Notes under the pieces: generated by a model
Seen by the model: the letters and a program-made list of their open reading frames with translations, nothing else
The model's database searches: none
What the model was told of the DNA's origin: nothing
Position numbers and translations under genes: made by a program
Shown: positions 7,561 through 16,286 of the stretch, one piece after another
Layout of the letters: each line of letters starts with the position of its first letter
Position numbering within the stretch: position 1 is the first letter of the stretch
NCBI RefSeq assembly: GCF_023109105.1
Contig: NZ_JALDTZ010000005.1
Span: 39,047-103,046, forward strand
Source of the DNA: Streptococcus mitis
Lineage (GTDB): Bacteria; Bacillota; Bacilli; Lactobacillales; Streptococcaceae
Length of the DNA stretch: 64,000 nt
Direction: 5' to 3'

Positions 7561-8031
7561 ATGGCAACATACGGATTTTTAGATGTTTTACAAGAAGAGT
7601 TGGACAAGAACTTTCCTTTTGATTATGAGATTAGCTGGGATAAGCGCAATCATGCGGTGGAAGTGAGTTTTCTGTTAGAGGCACAAAATGCTGCAGGGGT
7701 GGAGATGTTAGATGAAGACGGAGAGGTTTCGTCAGATGATATCCTTTTTGAAGAAGCGGTACTTTTTTACAACCCTGCCAAGTCAACTGTTAATGAAGAA
7801 GACTATCTCACGGTCATCCCTTACCTGCCGAAGAAAGGTTTTTCTCGTGAATTTTTAGCTTATTTTGCGCTATTTCTCAAAGATACTGCAGAGGTTGGAC
7901 TAGATGCTCTCATGGACTTTTTGGAAGACCCAGAAGCAGAAGAATTTGTCATGGAATGGAACCAAGAAGTCTTTGAAGAAGGAAAAGCAGGCTTGGAAGA
8001 GGGAGAATTTTATCCTTATCCGAGGTATTAG
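7561..8031 (+). CDS. DUF3013 family protein
   Basis: 156 aa, very acidic, with no membrane segment or signal. The N-terminal 'MATYGFLDVLQEELDKNFPFDYEISWDKRNHAVEVSFLLEAQN' pattern matches DUF3013, a small family of cytosolic streptococcal/lactococcal proteins without known function. Good ribosome site (AGAAAGAGG) before the ATG. It sits at the head of a likely operon with the genes at 8087 and 8679. Confidence 0.75.
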   Translation: MATYGFLDVLQEELDKNFPFDYEISWDKRNHAVEVSFLLEAQNAAGVEMLDEDGEVSSDDILFEEAVLFYNPAKSTVNEEDYLTVIPYLPKKGFSREFLAYFALFLKDTAEVGLDALMDFLEDPEAEEFVMEWNQEVFEEGKAGLEEGEFYPYPRY

Positions 8032-8086
8032 AAAAGATTCTAAGTGGACATTTTTAAATAATGAATTCAAGGAGAAGGGGGAGACT

Positions 8087-8629
8087 ATGCTAGAAAAAGT
8101 CAAACAGTTTTTCAGGAGAAGGTCAGCTAAAACTGAGCCGTCAGTTGATATTCTTCCCCGCAATCGCTTTGCGGATCTGGATTTCGAGAGAGTATTGAAA
8201 TCAGGAGCTCGTCGCCTTGTTAATGAGGAAGGACGCTATGCTGAGGATGGGAAAATCACAGAACTTGAATTTCCTGAAGATTTTGAGGAATTTGAATTTC
8301 TAGTTGGTTTTAAGACGGAGGAAGAAGAGCAGTTTCAGCAACTATTAGCTCGTTTGAATAGTTTTGACAATGCCATTCAGTCCCATTTGGAAAGTGAGTT
8401 GCAACAACCCATCCCTCAGTATGCTAAGGATCTCGGCTATACTCAGAAGAAGTGGGAAAGGACATTTTACTTCCATCCTTGGATATTAAGTTTTGAGGAA
8501 AACCCGCCTAATCTTCGCTATGTTGCAGATTATGTAAATGATGAGTTTACGGTTTATTTTGCTAAAAAACATGGTAGATGGCAGGCGTACTGGGATGTAG
8601 AGTGCCAAAAAGTAATCGAAGAAAACTAG
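8087..8629 (+). CDS. Hypothetical cytosolic protein
   Basis: 180 aa from the ATG at 8087, which follows AAGGAGAAGGGGGAG; the frame is open further upstream but only as overlap with the DUF3013 gene. Basic N-terminus ('MLEKVKQFFRRRSAKTEPSVDILPRNRFADL') and an acidic, aromatic-rich remainder ('FYFHPWILSFEENPPNLRYVADYVNDEFTVYF'). No motif that I recognise. It begins 55 bases after the previous stop and is probably co-transcribed with it. Confidence 0.7.
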   Translation: MLEKVKQFFRRRSAKTEPSVDILPRNRFADLDFERVLKSGARRLVNEEGRYAEDGKITELEFPEDFEEFEFLVGFKTEEEEQFQQLLARLNSFDNAIQSHLESELQQPIPQYAKDLGYTQKKWERTFYFHPWILSFEENPPNLRYVADYVNDEFTVYFAKKHGRWQAYWDVECQKVIEEN

Positions 8630-8678
8630 CTTGTATTTTCTTAGAGAGTAATTATTATCATAGAAAAGAGTAAATATC

Positions 8679-9113
8679 ATGGAATTATTGGATAGCAGAA
8701 TGGATTTTACAGGCTCTAAGATTGCCTTGATTTGTGGGGGTAAGGTTTTGACTATCTTACGTGATGACAAGGACGATATCCTTTGTCCCAACATGTGGGA
8801 TTTGCCAGGTGGTGGCCGTGAAGGGGATGAAAGTCCTTTTGACTGCGCTCAGCGTGAAGTCTATGAAGAACTAGGAATTCATCTAACTGAAGAGTGCCTG
8901 CTTTGGAGTAAAGTATACTCAAGTGTGCTTTTTGAGTGGAAGCAGTCGGTCTTTATGGTTGGTCAGCTAAGTCAAGATCAGTTTGACAGTATCGTATTTG
9001 GAGATGAAGGGCAGGCCTATCAGCTGATGAAAGTTGAGGAATTTCTTACTTCCAGTCAAGTTATACCTCAGTTGCAGAGAAGATTGAGGGATTATTTAAA
9101 AGTAAGTGATTAG
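8679..9113 (+). CDS. Nudix hydrolase
   Basis: 144 aa with a complete Nudix box, GGGREGDE...REVYEELGI at residues 45-67 (pattern GX5EX7REUXEEXGU), so it should hydrolyse a nucleoside-diphosphate-linked substrate with a divalent metal. The substrate cannot be read from the sequence. 'LRDDKDDILCPNMWDLPGGG' before the box resembles MutT/YjhB-type NTP hydrolases. Third gene of the group starting at 7561; two hairpins follow it. Confidence 0.85.
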   Translation: MELLDSRMDFTGSKIALICGGKVLTILRDDKDDILCPNMWDLPGGGREGDESPFDCAQREVYEELGIHLTEECLLWSKVYSSVLFEWKQSVFMVGQLSQDQFDSIVFGDEGQAYQLMKVEEFLTSSQVIPQLQRRLRDYLKVSD

Positions 9114-9121
9114 AAAGGATG

Positions 9122-9210
9122 GTTCAGTTAAATTTCTAAACTGAACTCGCCCTAAACACTGTGACAAAAAAGATAAACTTCTCATAGACACAAGCGTCTT
9201 CAGAGAAGTT
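9122..9210. terminator. Two hairpins between the Nudix gene and prmA
   Basis: Hairpin 1 is GTTCAGTT/AACTGAAC (9122-9146), a perfect 8-bp stem without a T run. Hairpin 2 is AACTTCTC/GAGAAGTT with an inner AGAC/GTCT (9176-9210), followed by a T-rich stretch. The second probably ends the upstream operon or lies in the prmA leader. Confidence 0.45.
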
Positions 9211-9251
9211 CCTATTTTGGCTTTGTGTTTTACGGGCTTGGTATCTTAATT

Positions 9252-10202
9252 ATGGAAACATGGCAAGAGTTAAAAGTTACAGTTAAGCGCGAGGGAGAGG
9301 AGCTGGTCTCTAATCTCCTGATTGAGTTAGGCGCCCAAGGTGTTGCAATCGAAGACAGCATGGACTATGTGGGAAATGTGGATCGCTTTGGTGAGATTTT
9401 CCCTGAGGTTGAGCAACAGGAAGAAATCGTGGTGACAGCCTACTATCCTGATACGGTTGATATAGCAGTGGTTGAGGCAGATTTGCAGGCTCACTTAGCA
9501 GAATTGACAGATTTTATGGATCTGGGAGAGGTCAAGATGGGGACAACTGCCTTGGCTGAGGAAGATTGGGCGGACAATTGGAAGAAATACTATGAACCAG
9601 CTCGTATTACTCATGATTTGACCATCGTGCCGTCTTGGACAGACTATGAGGCGACTGCTGGAGAAAAGATTATCAAGCTGGATCCAGGAATGGCATTTGG
9701 AACTGGAACCCACCCAACGACCAAGATGAGCCTTTTTGCCTTGGAGCAGGTTCTCCGTGGTGGTGAGACGGTACTAGATGTGGGGACTGGTTCAGGGGTT
9801 CTTTCCATTGCTAGCTCGCTACTTGGTGCTAAAGAAATTTTTGCCTATGACCTGGACGATGTGGCGGTTCGAGTCGCTCAGGAAAATATTGAGCTCAATC
9901 CTGGTATGGAAAACATCCATGTAGCAACAGGAGACTTGCTTAAGGGTGTTGAGATTGAGGCAGATGTTATCGTGGCTAATATCTTGGCAGATATTCTCAT
10001 TCACCTGACAGAGGATGCTTATCGTTTGGTCAAGGATGAAGGCTACCTGATCATGAGTGGGATTATTAAGGATAAGTGGGACATGGTGCGCGAATCGGCT
10101 GAGTCAGCTGGATTTTTCCTTGAAACCCATATGATTCAAGGCGAATGGAATGCCTATGTTTTCAAGAAGACCAAGGATATTTCAGGTGTGATTGGAGGCT
10201 AG
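9252..10202 (+). CDS. prmA: Ribosomal protein L11 methyltransferase
   Basis: 316 aa from ATG 9252 ('[11 protein letters not shown]'); this start matches the usual PrmA length, although the ribosome site is poor and a GTG nine codons earlier is open. N-terminal substrate domain (1-100), then a class I SAM fold: '[14 protein letters not shown]' (144-157), motif [10 protein letters not shown] (174-182), and 'VANILADIL' near 245. It trimethylates ribosomal protein L11. The stop is one base before the ATG of rsmE, so the two are translationally linked rRNA/r-protein modification genes. Confidence 0.93.
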   Translation: METWQELKVTVKREGEELVSNLLIELGAQGVAIEDSMDYVGNVDRFGEIFPEVEQQEEIVVTAYYPDTVDIAVVEADLQAHLAELTDFMDLGEVKMGTTALAEEDWADNWKKYYEPARITHDLTIVPSWTDYEATAGEKIIKLDPGMAFGTGTHPTTKMSLFALEQVLRGGETVLDVGTGSGVLSIASSLLGAKEIFAYDLDDVAVRVAQENIELNPGMENIHVATGDLLKGVEIEADVIVANILADILIHLTEDAYRLVKDEGYLIMSGIIKDKWDMVRESAESAGFFLETHMIQGEWNAYVFKKTKDISGVIGG

Positions 10203-10203
10203 C

Positions 10204-10947
10204 ATGCAACAGTATTTTGTTAAAGGTAGTGCAATCTCTCCTGTCACCATTGAGGACAAGGAAACCAGCAAGCATATGTTTCAGGTCATGCGTTTGAAAG
10301 AAGATGACCAGGTAACCTTGGTCTTTGATGATGGCATTAAGCGTTTGGCGCGCGTGGTAAATGTAGAGGGTCGTCAGTTTGAGTTAATTGAGGAATTGGA
10401 TGACAATGTGGAACTGCCAGTCCAAGTGACCATCGCATCTGGATTTCCCAAGGGAGACAAGCTGGAGTTCATCACTCAGAAAGTAACAGAACTCGGAGCT
10501 AGCCAGATCTGGGCCTTCCCTGCTGACTGGTCGGTCGCCAAGTGGGATGGCAAGAAATTGGGTAAAAAGGTTGAAAAACTAGAAAAAATTGCCCTTGGAG
10601 CAGCAGAACAAAGCAAGCGTAATGTTGTTCCAAGTATCAAGCTTTTTGAGAAAAAAGCAGACTTTCTAGCCCAACTTGACCAGTTTGACTCTATCGTAGT
10701 GGCCTATGAAGAATCAGCTAAAGAAGGAGAAAGCGCTGCGCTTTTACAAGCAGTTACTGGACTCGAGAAAGGAGACAAATTGCTCTTTATCTTTGGTCCA
10801 GAAGGTGGTCTCTCACCTGCAGAAATTGAGAGTTTTGAAGCTAAGGGATCAGTCTTAGCAGGACTTGGCCCTCGCATTTTGCGAGCAGAAACAGCACCGC
10901 TTTACGCCTTATCAGCCCTTAGTGTTTTATTAGAATTAGAGAAATAA
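10204..10947 (+). CDS. rsmE: 16S rRNA (uracil1498-N3)-methyltransferase
   Basis: 247 aa starting one base after the prmA stop. It has an N-terminal PUA-like domain (1-70), then a SPOUT-type knotted methyltransferase domain with 'GFPKGDKLEFITQKVTELG', 'AAEQSKRNVVPSI', 'FGPEGGLSPAE' and the knot sequence 'LGPRILRAETAPLYALS' near the C-terminus. RsmE methylates U1498 in helix 44 of 16S rRNA. prmA-rsmE pairing is standard in Firmicutes; the oligoendopeptidase gene follows 10 bases later and may belong to the same transcript. Confidence 0.93.
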   Translation: MQQYFVKGSAISPVTIEDKETSKHMFQVMRLKEDDQVTLVFDDGIKRLARVVNVEGRQFELIEELDDNVELPVQVTIASGFPKGDKLEFITQKVTELGASQIWAFPADWSVAKWDGKKLGKKVEKLEKIALGAAEQSKRNVVPSIKLFEKKADFLAQLDQFDSIVVAYEESAKEGESAALLQAVTGLEKGDKLLFIFGPEGGLSPAEIESFEAKGSVLAGLGPRILRAETAPLYALSALSVLLELEK

Positions 10948-10957
10948 GAGGAAGAAA

Positions 10958-12763
10958 ATGGAACAAAAACACCGTTCAGAGTTTCCAGAGAAGGAACTTT
11001 GGGATTTAACAGCCCTATACCAAGACCGTGAGGATTTCTTGCGTGCGATCGAGAAGGCTCGCGAAGACATCAACCAGTTTAGCCGTGATTACAAGGGCAA
11101 TCTTCACACTTTTGAGGATTTCGAGAAGGCCTTTGCAGAATTGGAACAAATCTACATTCAGATGAGCCATATTGGTAACTATGGTTTTATGCCTCAGACG
11201 ACAGATTATAGCAATGACGAATTTGCTAACATTGCCCAAGCTGGGATGGAATTTGAAACAGATGCCAGCGTAGACTTGACCTTTTTTGACGATGCCTTGG
11301 TGGCAGCGGACGAGGAAGTCTTGGACCGTTTGGGGGAATTGCCTCACTTAACGGCAGCCATTCGTCAGGCAAAAATCAAAAAAGCCCACTATCTAGGGGC
11401 TGATGTGGAAAAAGCCTTGACCAATCTGGGTGAAGTTTTCTACAGTCCACAGGATATTTACACTAAGATGCGAGCTGGGGATTTTGAAATGGCTGACTTT
11501 GAAGCCCATGGCAAAACCTACAAAAATAGCTTTGTGACCTATGAGAATTTCTACCAAAACCACGAGGATGCTGAGGTTCGTGAGAAATCTTTCTGTTCCT
11601 TCTCAGAAGGGCTTCGTAAGCACCAAAATACGGCTGCGGCTGCCTATCTAGCCCAAGTCAAGTCTGAAAAATTATTGGCAGATATGAAGGGATATGACTC
11701 CGTCTTTGACTATCTTCTAGCTGAGCAAGAAGTGGACCGTGCTATGTTTGATCGTCAGATTGACCTCATCATGAAGGATTTTGCGCCCGTTGCTCAGAGA
11801 TACCTCAAGCATGTTGCCAAGGTAAATGGTCTTGAAAAGATGACCTTTGCAGACTGGAAATTGGACTTGGATAGCGCCCTTAATCCTCAAGTGACTATTG
11901 ATGACGCCTATGATTTGGTCATGAAGTCGGTAGAACCTTTGGGTCAAGAATATTGTCAGGAAGTTGCTCGTTATCAAGAAGAGCGCTGGGTGGATTTTGC
12001 TGCTAATAGTGGCAAGGATTCTGGTGGTTATGCGGCGGACCCATATCGCGTGCATCCTTATGTTCTCATGAGCTGGACAGGCCGTTTGAGCGATGTCTAT
12101 ACCTTAATTCATGAAATCGGACATTCTGGTCAATTCATCTTTTCAGATAATCATCAAAGCTACTTTAACGCCCACATGTCGACCTACTATGTTGAAGCGC
12201 CGTCAACTTTCAATGAATTGCTTCTCAGTGACTACTTAGAGCACCAGTCTGATGACCCTCGTCAAAAACGCTTTGCCCTTGCTCACCGCTTGACAGACAC
12301 CTACTTCCATAACTTTATCACTCACCTTTTGGAAGCAGCCTTCCAACGTAAGGTTTATACATTGATTGAAGAAGGAGAAACCTTCGGAGCAAGCAAGCTC
12401 AACAGCATTATGAAGGAAGTTTTGACGGATTTCTGGGGCGATGCCATTGAGATTGATGATGATGCAGCTTTGACTTGGATGCGTCAAGCTCACTACTACA
12501 TGGGCTTGTATAGTTACACCTACTCAGCAGGACTAGTGATTTCGACTGCGGGTTACCTCCATCTGAAACATTCAGAAACTGGAGCTGAAGATTGGCTCAA
12601 TCTCCTCAAATCAGGTGGTAGCAAGACACCGCTTGAGTCAGCCATGATTATCGGAGCGGACATTTCAACGGACAAACCACTTCGTGATACCATCCAGTTC
12701 TTGTCAGACACAGTTGATCAGATTATTGCCTACAGTGCCCAGTTGGGGGAATTGGAAGTCTAG
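10958..12763 (+). CDS. pepF: Oligoendopeptidase F family (M3B) peptidase
   Basis: 601 aa cytosolic zinc metallopeptidase of family M3. The zinc motif HEIGH is at residues 385-389, with the downstream glutamate expected in 'VEAPSTFNELLL' (about 413-424). The long helical N-terminal domain (1-200) and 'YTYSAGLVIS' near the C-terminus are typical of PepF/PepB. It trims medium-size peptides, probably signal-peptide or imported-peptide fragments. Ribosome site GAGGAAGA before the ATG; strong hairpin terminator at 12880-12910 beyond a 120-base tail. Confidence 0.9.
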   Translation: MEQKHRSEFPEKELWDLTALYQDREDFLRAIEKAREDINQFSRDYKGNLHTFEDFEKAFAELEQIYIQMSHIGNYGFMPQTTDYSNDEFANIAQAGMEFETDASVDLTFFDDALVAADEEVLDRLGELPHLTAAIRQAKIKKAHYLGADVEKALTNLGEVFYSPQDIYTKMRAGDFEMADFEAHGKTYKNSFVTYENFYQNHEDAEVREKSFCSFSEGLRKHQNTAAAAYLAQVKSEKLLADMKGYDSVFDYLLAEQEVDRAMFDRQIDLIMKDFAPVAQRYLKHVAKVNGLEKMTFADWKLDLDSALNPQVTIDDAYDLVMKSVEPLGQEYCQEVARYQEERWVDFAANSGKDSGGYAADPYRVHPYVLMSWTGRLSDVYTLIHEIGHSGQFIFSDNHQSYFNAHMSTYYVEAPSTFNELLLSDYLEHQSDDPRQKRFALAHRLTDTYFHNFITHLLEAAFQRKVYTLIEEGETFGASKLNSIMKEVLTDFWGDAIEIDDDAALTWMRQAHYYMGLYSYTYSAGLVISTAGYLHLKHSETGAEDWLNLLKSGGSKTPLESAMIIGADISTDKPLRDTIQFLSDTVDQIIAYSAQLGELEV

Positions 12764-12879
12764 GGTAAGAGATATCTTTGGATAATGATAAAGATATAGA
12801 ATGTACTTCATTTTATATGCTTTAAAAATAAAATTCTAGAACAAAAAAGATTCCTATCTAGAATCGCCAGATATTAAAA

Positions 12880-12911
12880 GAGGTTGGATTGTTTTCCAAC
12901 CTCACTTTTTT
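12880..12911. terminator. Bidirectional terminator
   Basis: Perfect 9-bp stem GAGGTTGGA/TCCAACCTC followed by ACTTTTTT on the plus strand and TTTTAAT on the minus strand; it separates convergent pepF and butA. Confidence 0.8.
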
Positions 12912-12915
12912 GATC

Positions 12916-13680
12916 TTAATGGAATTGCATACCACCATCAACGATAATGGTTTGTCCTGTAATGTAGTTTGAATCTGGTCCAGCAAGGAAGCTAACTGCT
13001 GCAGCTACATCTTCTGGTTCAGATAGACGTTTTAGGGTAATATCTTTTGCAAATGTCTGCATACCCCACTCGTCATCTTTTCCTGCATTTTTACCAACTT
13101 CATGAGCGATATCGTACATCATTGGTGTTTTAACGATACCTGGAGCATAGGCGTTGACAGTGATACCTGACTCTGCTAAATCACGCGCCAATGTTTGAGT
13201 AATACCACGAACAGCGAATTTTGTACCGCCGTAAACAGTCAAGTTTGGATTTCCGACAACACCTGCTTGTGAAGTAGCATTGATGATTTTACCACCGTGA
13301 CCAAGTGCTTTAAATTGATCTTGAGCAGCTTGTGCTCCCCAAATCACACCACCGACGTTAATAGCAAATGTGCGAGCGAATTGTTCCTCTGTAATTGTAT
13401 CCAGAGGTGTAGTAGGAGCGACACCAGCGTTGTTTACAACAACGTTCAAGTCTCCGAAATGATCGACAACTTTTTGGAAAGCTGCAGCTACTTCTGCTTG
13501 TTTAGACACATCAGCTACAACAGCAAAAGCCTTATCTGCTGACAATTCAGCAACTGCTTTCTCAGCTGTTTCAGCGTTGTAGTCTAAAACTCCAACCTTA
13601 AAACCATCTTGAACCAAGCGTTTTGCGATTGCAAAACCGATCCCTTGACCTGCACCTGTAACGATAGCTACTTTAGACAT
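12916..13680 (-). CDS. butA: Diacetyl reductase / acetoin dehydrogenase (SDR)
   Basis: 254 aa classical short-chain dehydrogenase. NAD-binding TGAGQGIG (residues 8-15), NNAG (83-86), catalytic Ser137, Tyr150 and Lys154 ('YGGTKFA'), and C-terminal '[13 protein letters not shown]'. Length and sequence pattern fit (S)-acetoin-forming diacetyl reductase / meso-butanediol dehydrogenase, which interconverts diacetyl, acetoin and 2,3-butanediol with NADH. Start at ATG 13680, preceded by AAGGAGGAATC; the upstream in-frame ATG lacks a site. It has its own strong promoter with a dyad symmetry at the start of the transcript. Confidence 0.88.
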   Translation of the reverse strand: MSKVAIVTGAGQGIGFAIAKRLVQDGFKVGVLDYNAETAEKAVAELSADKAFAVVADVSKQAEVAAAFQKVVDHFGDLNVVVNNAGVAPTTPLDTITEEQFARTFAINVGGVIWGAQAAQDQFKALGHGGKIINATSQAGVVGNPNLTVYGGTKFAVRGITQTLARDLAESGITVNAYAPGIVKTPMMYDIAHEVGKNAGKDDEWGMQTFAKDITLKRLSEPEDVAAAVSFLAGPDSNYITGQTIIVDGGMQFH

Positions 13681-13752
13681 ATGATTCCTCCTTGGTATCC
13701 GTGATACCATTCAAACGTTCATAAAAGAACAGCAAAGGGTTATAAGTGAGTT

Positions 13753-13815
13753 GTGATAGACTCTAAAAGAAGTCCTATCACTTTTTAGTATATACCTTTG
13801 TGAAATTTGTGTCAA
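13753..13815 (-). promoter_or_regulatory. butA promoter with downstream dyad
   Basis: Minus strand TTGACA (13810-13815), 17-base spacer, TATACT (13787-13792). Just past the expected start lies GTGATAG-ACT...AGT-CCTATCAC (13753-13781), 10-bp arms around a 9-base centre. This is either a repressor operator or a hairpin at the extreme 5' end of the mRNA. Confidence 0.65.
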
Positions 13816-13951
13816 ACAAATACCTACTTTTTGGAAAAAATCAACCCTCTAAGAGTGAAAAAATATCTGAGACTAACCTATTTATCTTTTATAATGATGA
13901 TAGCTAGAAAAGAATGTTGTATAATAGATGTGTATGATTGGAGGTATGGGG

Positions 13952-14743
13952 ATGTATCAAGAATTGAAAAGAAAAGTAATAGAAGAAAAACCGAGCTATC
14001 GTCAAGAAGAACTCCTATGGTTACTTGAGCACTTAGGGGATCCCAATCCAGATATTCGTGATGAATTGGTTTTTACCAGTCTGGCTAGGGGGATTCAAGA
14101 AGAGTTATTTACTAAGGAGCAATTTCAGTTGATTGCTGCTGAGATTGTCTCTGATGGTGGGCTAGATAAAGAGAGTGATAAGACAGGAGCTTCAACGCTT
14201 GAACGTTCTTTTAGGGCACTTATTTATGCTAATCTTTTATCTGCCGATGGCAATCAACAGTCTCTTTTTTATCAAGTGCTTAAGACTGATATCAGAAATA
14301 CGATGCTCGATCAAGGGTTGCATTACCTTGAAAAAGAAGAGGATACGACAGGTTTTTCAAGTCAATATGGTTGGGTGCATGCTTTTGCTCATGGGGCTGA
14401 TCTTTTGACTGAAGTTGTTTGTCATCCAGACTTTTCTGCAAGTCGAATTGATGAGGTGTTTGAGATCCTTGGTCCTATGTTTAAAAGAGTTTCGATTCGG
14501 TTTATTGATGATGAGGACTGGCGCTTGGCCAGAGTGCTTTATGAACCTATTTTGCAAGGAAAGGTGGAGCAAGCGACACTGGCTTCTTGGATAAAGTCCC
14601 TTGATTTCCCGATAGAAGATAGGGAAGATTTTTATAAAATTTCCAATTTCAGATCCTGTCTCTTAGAAGTCTATGTTCAACTCGACCAGAGAAATAGTTT
14701 ACAAGATGACTTGAAAGAAGCTATTCAATCTTTTCAATATTAG
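13952..14743 (+). CDS. DUF2785 family protein
   Basis: 263 aa soluble, helical-repeat-like protein from the ATG at 13952, chosen because GGAGG ends 7 bases upstream; three other in-frame ATGs lie within the preceding 24 bases. 'LLEHLGDPNPDIRDELVFTSLARGIQEELFTKEQF' near the N-terminus and 'GWVHAFAHGADLLTEVVCHPDF' are typical of DUF2785, whose function is unknown. TATAAT at 13920-13925 is a likely -10. No operon partner; the aquaporin gene downstream has its own promoter. Confidence 0.72.
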   Translation: MYQELKRKVIEEKPSYRQEELLWLLEHLGDPNPDIRDELVFTSLARGIQEELFTKEQFQLIAAEIVSDGGLDKESDKTGASTLERSFRALIYANLLSADGNQQSLFYQVLKTDIRNTMLDQGLHYLEKEEDTTGFSSQYGWVHAFAHGADLLTEVVCHPDFSASRIDEVFEILGPMFKRVSIRFIDDEDWRLARVLYEPILQGKVEQATLASWIKSLDFPIEDREDFYKISNFRSCLLEVYVQLDQRNSLQDDLKEAIQSFQY

Positions 14744-14793
14744 ATTTCGACTATTAAATGTGAAAACTTGCACAAAATTTCCAAGCACTTTTC

Positions 14794-14822
14794 TTGAAAC
14801 CCTTTCCTCCTTCTGATAGACT
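14794..14822 (+). promoter_or_regulatory. Promoter of the aquaporin gene
   Basis: TTGAAA (14794-14799), 17-base spacer ending TGA, TAGACT (14817-14822); the start would be about 25 bases before the ATG at 14853. Confidence 0.65.
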
Positions 14823-14852
14823 AATACATAGTTTGAAAAAAGGAGACTTAAT

Positions 14853-15521
14853 ATGAAAAAATTTGTTGCTGAATTGATCGGTACTTTTATGCTTGTGTTC
14901 ATCGGAACAGGAGCTGTTGTTTTTGGAAATGGTGTTGAAGGTCTTGGACACCTTGGGATTGCTCTTGCCTTTGGTTTGGCAATCGTAGTTGCAGCTTTCT
15001 CAATCGGAACTGTTTCAGGTGCTCACTTGAACCCAGCTGTTTCTATCGCTATGTTTGTTAACAAACGTTTGTCATCTTCAGAACTTGTAAACTACATCCT
15101 TGGTCAAGTAGTTGGTGCTTTCTTAGCATCTGTTTCTGTATTCTTCCTCTTGGCAAATTCAGGTATGTCAACTGCAAGTCTTGGTGAAAATGCCTTGGCA
15201 AACGGTGTAACTGTCTTTGGTGGTTTCTTGTTTGAAGTCATCGCAACTTTCTTGTTTGTTTTGGTGATCATGACTGTAACTTCAGCAAGCAAAGGGAATG
15301 GCGCAATCGCTGGTTTGGTGATCGGTTTGTCATTGACAGCTTTGATTCTAGCTGGCTTGAACATCACTGGACTTTCAGTAAACCCAGCTCGTAGCTTGGC
15401 TCCTGCTGTATTGGTAGGTGGCGCAGCACTTCAACAAGTTTGGATTTTCATCCTTGCACCAATCGTTGGTGGAGTTCTTGCAGCCCTTGTTGCTAAAAAC
15501 TTCCTTGGAACTGAAGAATAA
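14853..15521 (+). CDS. Aquaporin (MIP family)
   Basis: 222 aa, six membrane helices and two half-helices with NPA at residues 60-62 (HLNPAVS) and NPA-R at 177-180 (SVNPARS), so it is a complete MIP channel. The selectivity-filter region differs from water-specific AqpZ: the helix-5 segment 'SLTALILAGLN' has no histidine at the place where AqpZ has one, and a leucine precedes SVNPAR. Permeants may therefore include small neutral solutes, peroxide or gases as well as water. Related pneumococcal proteins are known as aquaporin C. Monocistronic with strong codon bias and a terminator. Confidence 0.88.
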   Translation: MKKFVAELIGTFMLVFIGTGAVVFGNGVEGLGHLGIALAFGLAIVVAAFSIGTVSGAHLNPAVSIAMFVNKRLSSSELVNYILGQVVGAFLASVSVFFLLANSGMSTASLGENALANGVTVFGGFLFEVIATFLFVLVIMTVTSASKGNGAIAGLVIGLSLTALILAGLNITGLSVNPARSLAPAVLVGGAALQQVWIFILAPIVGGVLAALVAKNFLGTEE

Positions 15522-15530
15522 TTGAAACTT

Positions 15531-15570
15531 AAAAAGCCTTGCTTCTCATCTTGAGAAACAGGGCTTTTTC
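15531..15570 (+). terminator. Terminator of the aquaporin gene
   Basis: AAAAAGCC...TTCTC and GAGAA...GGCTTTTT arms ending in a T run. Confidence 0.8.
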
Positions 15571-15575
15571 GTATG

Positions 15576-15772
15576 ATACTCTTCGAAAATCTTTTCAAAC
15601 CACGTCAGCTTCACCTTACCGTATGTATATGTTACTGACTTCGTCAGTTCCATCTACAACCTCAAAACCATGTTTTGAGCTGACTTCGCCAGTCTTATCT
15701 ATAACCTCAAAGCAGTGCTTTGAGCAACCTGCGGCTAGCTTCCTAGTTTGCTCTTTGATGTTCATTGAGTAT
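15576..15772 (+). repeat. BOX element (A-B-B-C)
   Basis: Begins ATACTCTTCGAAAATC (boxA), contains two diverged boxB units with the core TCAAA-cagtg-TTTGAG and CTGACTTCG.CAG, and ends with boxC (CCTGCGGCTAG...CATTGAGTAT). BOX elements are non-autonomous repeats of S. pneumoniae and relatives. It fills the space between convergent aquaporin and queF genes. boxA here is diverged (CACGTCAGCTTCACCTTACC). Confidence 0.9.
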
Positions 15773-15776
15773 GAGT

Positions 15777-16268
15777 TTAACGGTTGTCAATTTTCTCTGG
15801 ATAGAGGTCATGTTGGAAGAGACGTTGTTCTGCCAATCCTTCATACTTGGTTCCAGGTCTACCGTAGTTGTAGTAGGGGTCGATTGAAATGCCACCGCGA
15901 GGTGTAAATTTTCCCCAGACTTCTAAATAGCGAGGGTCTAGCAAGTTGACCAAGTCTTTCCCGATAGTGTTGATACAGTTTTCATGGAAATCTCCATGGT
16001 TTCGGTAGCTAAAGAGGTAGAGTTTGAGGGATTTTGACTCGACACAGAGCTTGTCAGGAATGTAGGAAATATAAATAGTTGCAAAGTCTGGTTGAGCAGT
16101 GATGGGACAAAGTGAGGTAAATTCAGGACAGTTGAACTTGATGAAATAGTCATTTTCCACATGACGATTGTCAAAGGATTCGAGGACATCTGGTTGATAT
16201 TCGAAAATGTAGTTGGTTTCTTTGTTGCCGAGGAGGCTGAGGTTTTTCATTTCTTCTTGTTGTGACAT
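15777..16268 (-). CDS. queF: NADPH-dependent 7-cyano-7-deazaguanine reductase
   Basis: 163 aa, the short (unimodular) QueF type. Catalytic cysteine in '[12 protein letters not shown]' (near residue 54), the QueF motif [20 protein letters not shown] (about 77-96) with the substrate-binding Glu and His. It reduces preQ0 to preQ1 for queuosine in tRNA. Last of four genes queC-D-E-F transcribed leftward; it starts 18 bases after the queE stop (AGAAAGAAA ribosome site). Its stop abuts a BOX element rather than a terminator. Confidence 0.94.
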   Translation of the reverse strand: MSQQEEMKNLSLLGNKETNYIFEYQPDVLESFDNRHVENDYFIKFNCPEFTSLCPITAQPDFATIYISYIPDKLCVESKSLKLYLFSYRNHGDFHENCINTIGKDLVNLLDPRYLEVWGKFTPRGGISIDPYYNYGRPGTKYEGLAEQRLFQHDLYPEKIDNR

Positions 16269-16286
16269 GATTTTTTCTTTCTAATC

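Noticed and set aside
15539..15907. 122-codon ORF over the BOX element and the queF end
   Set aside because: It consists of BOX sequence and antisense queF; BOX elements often give accidental frames.
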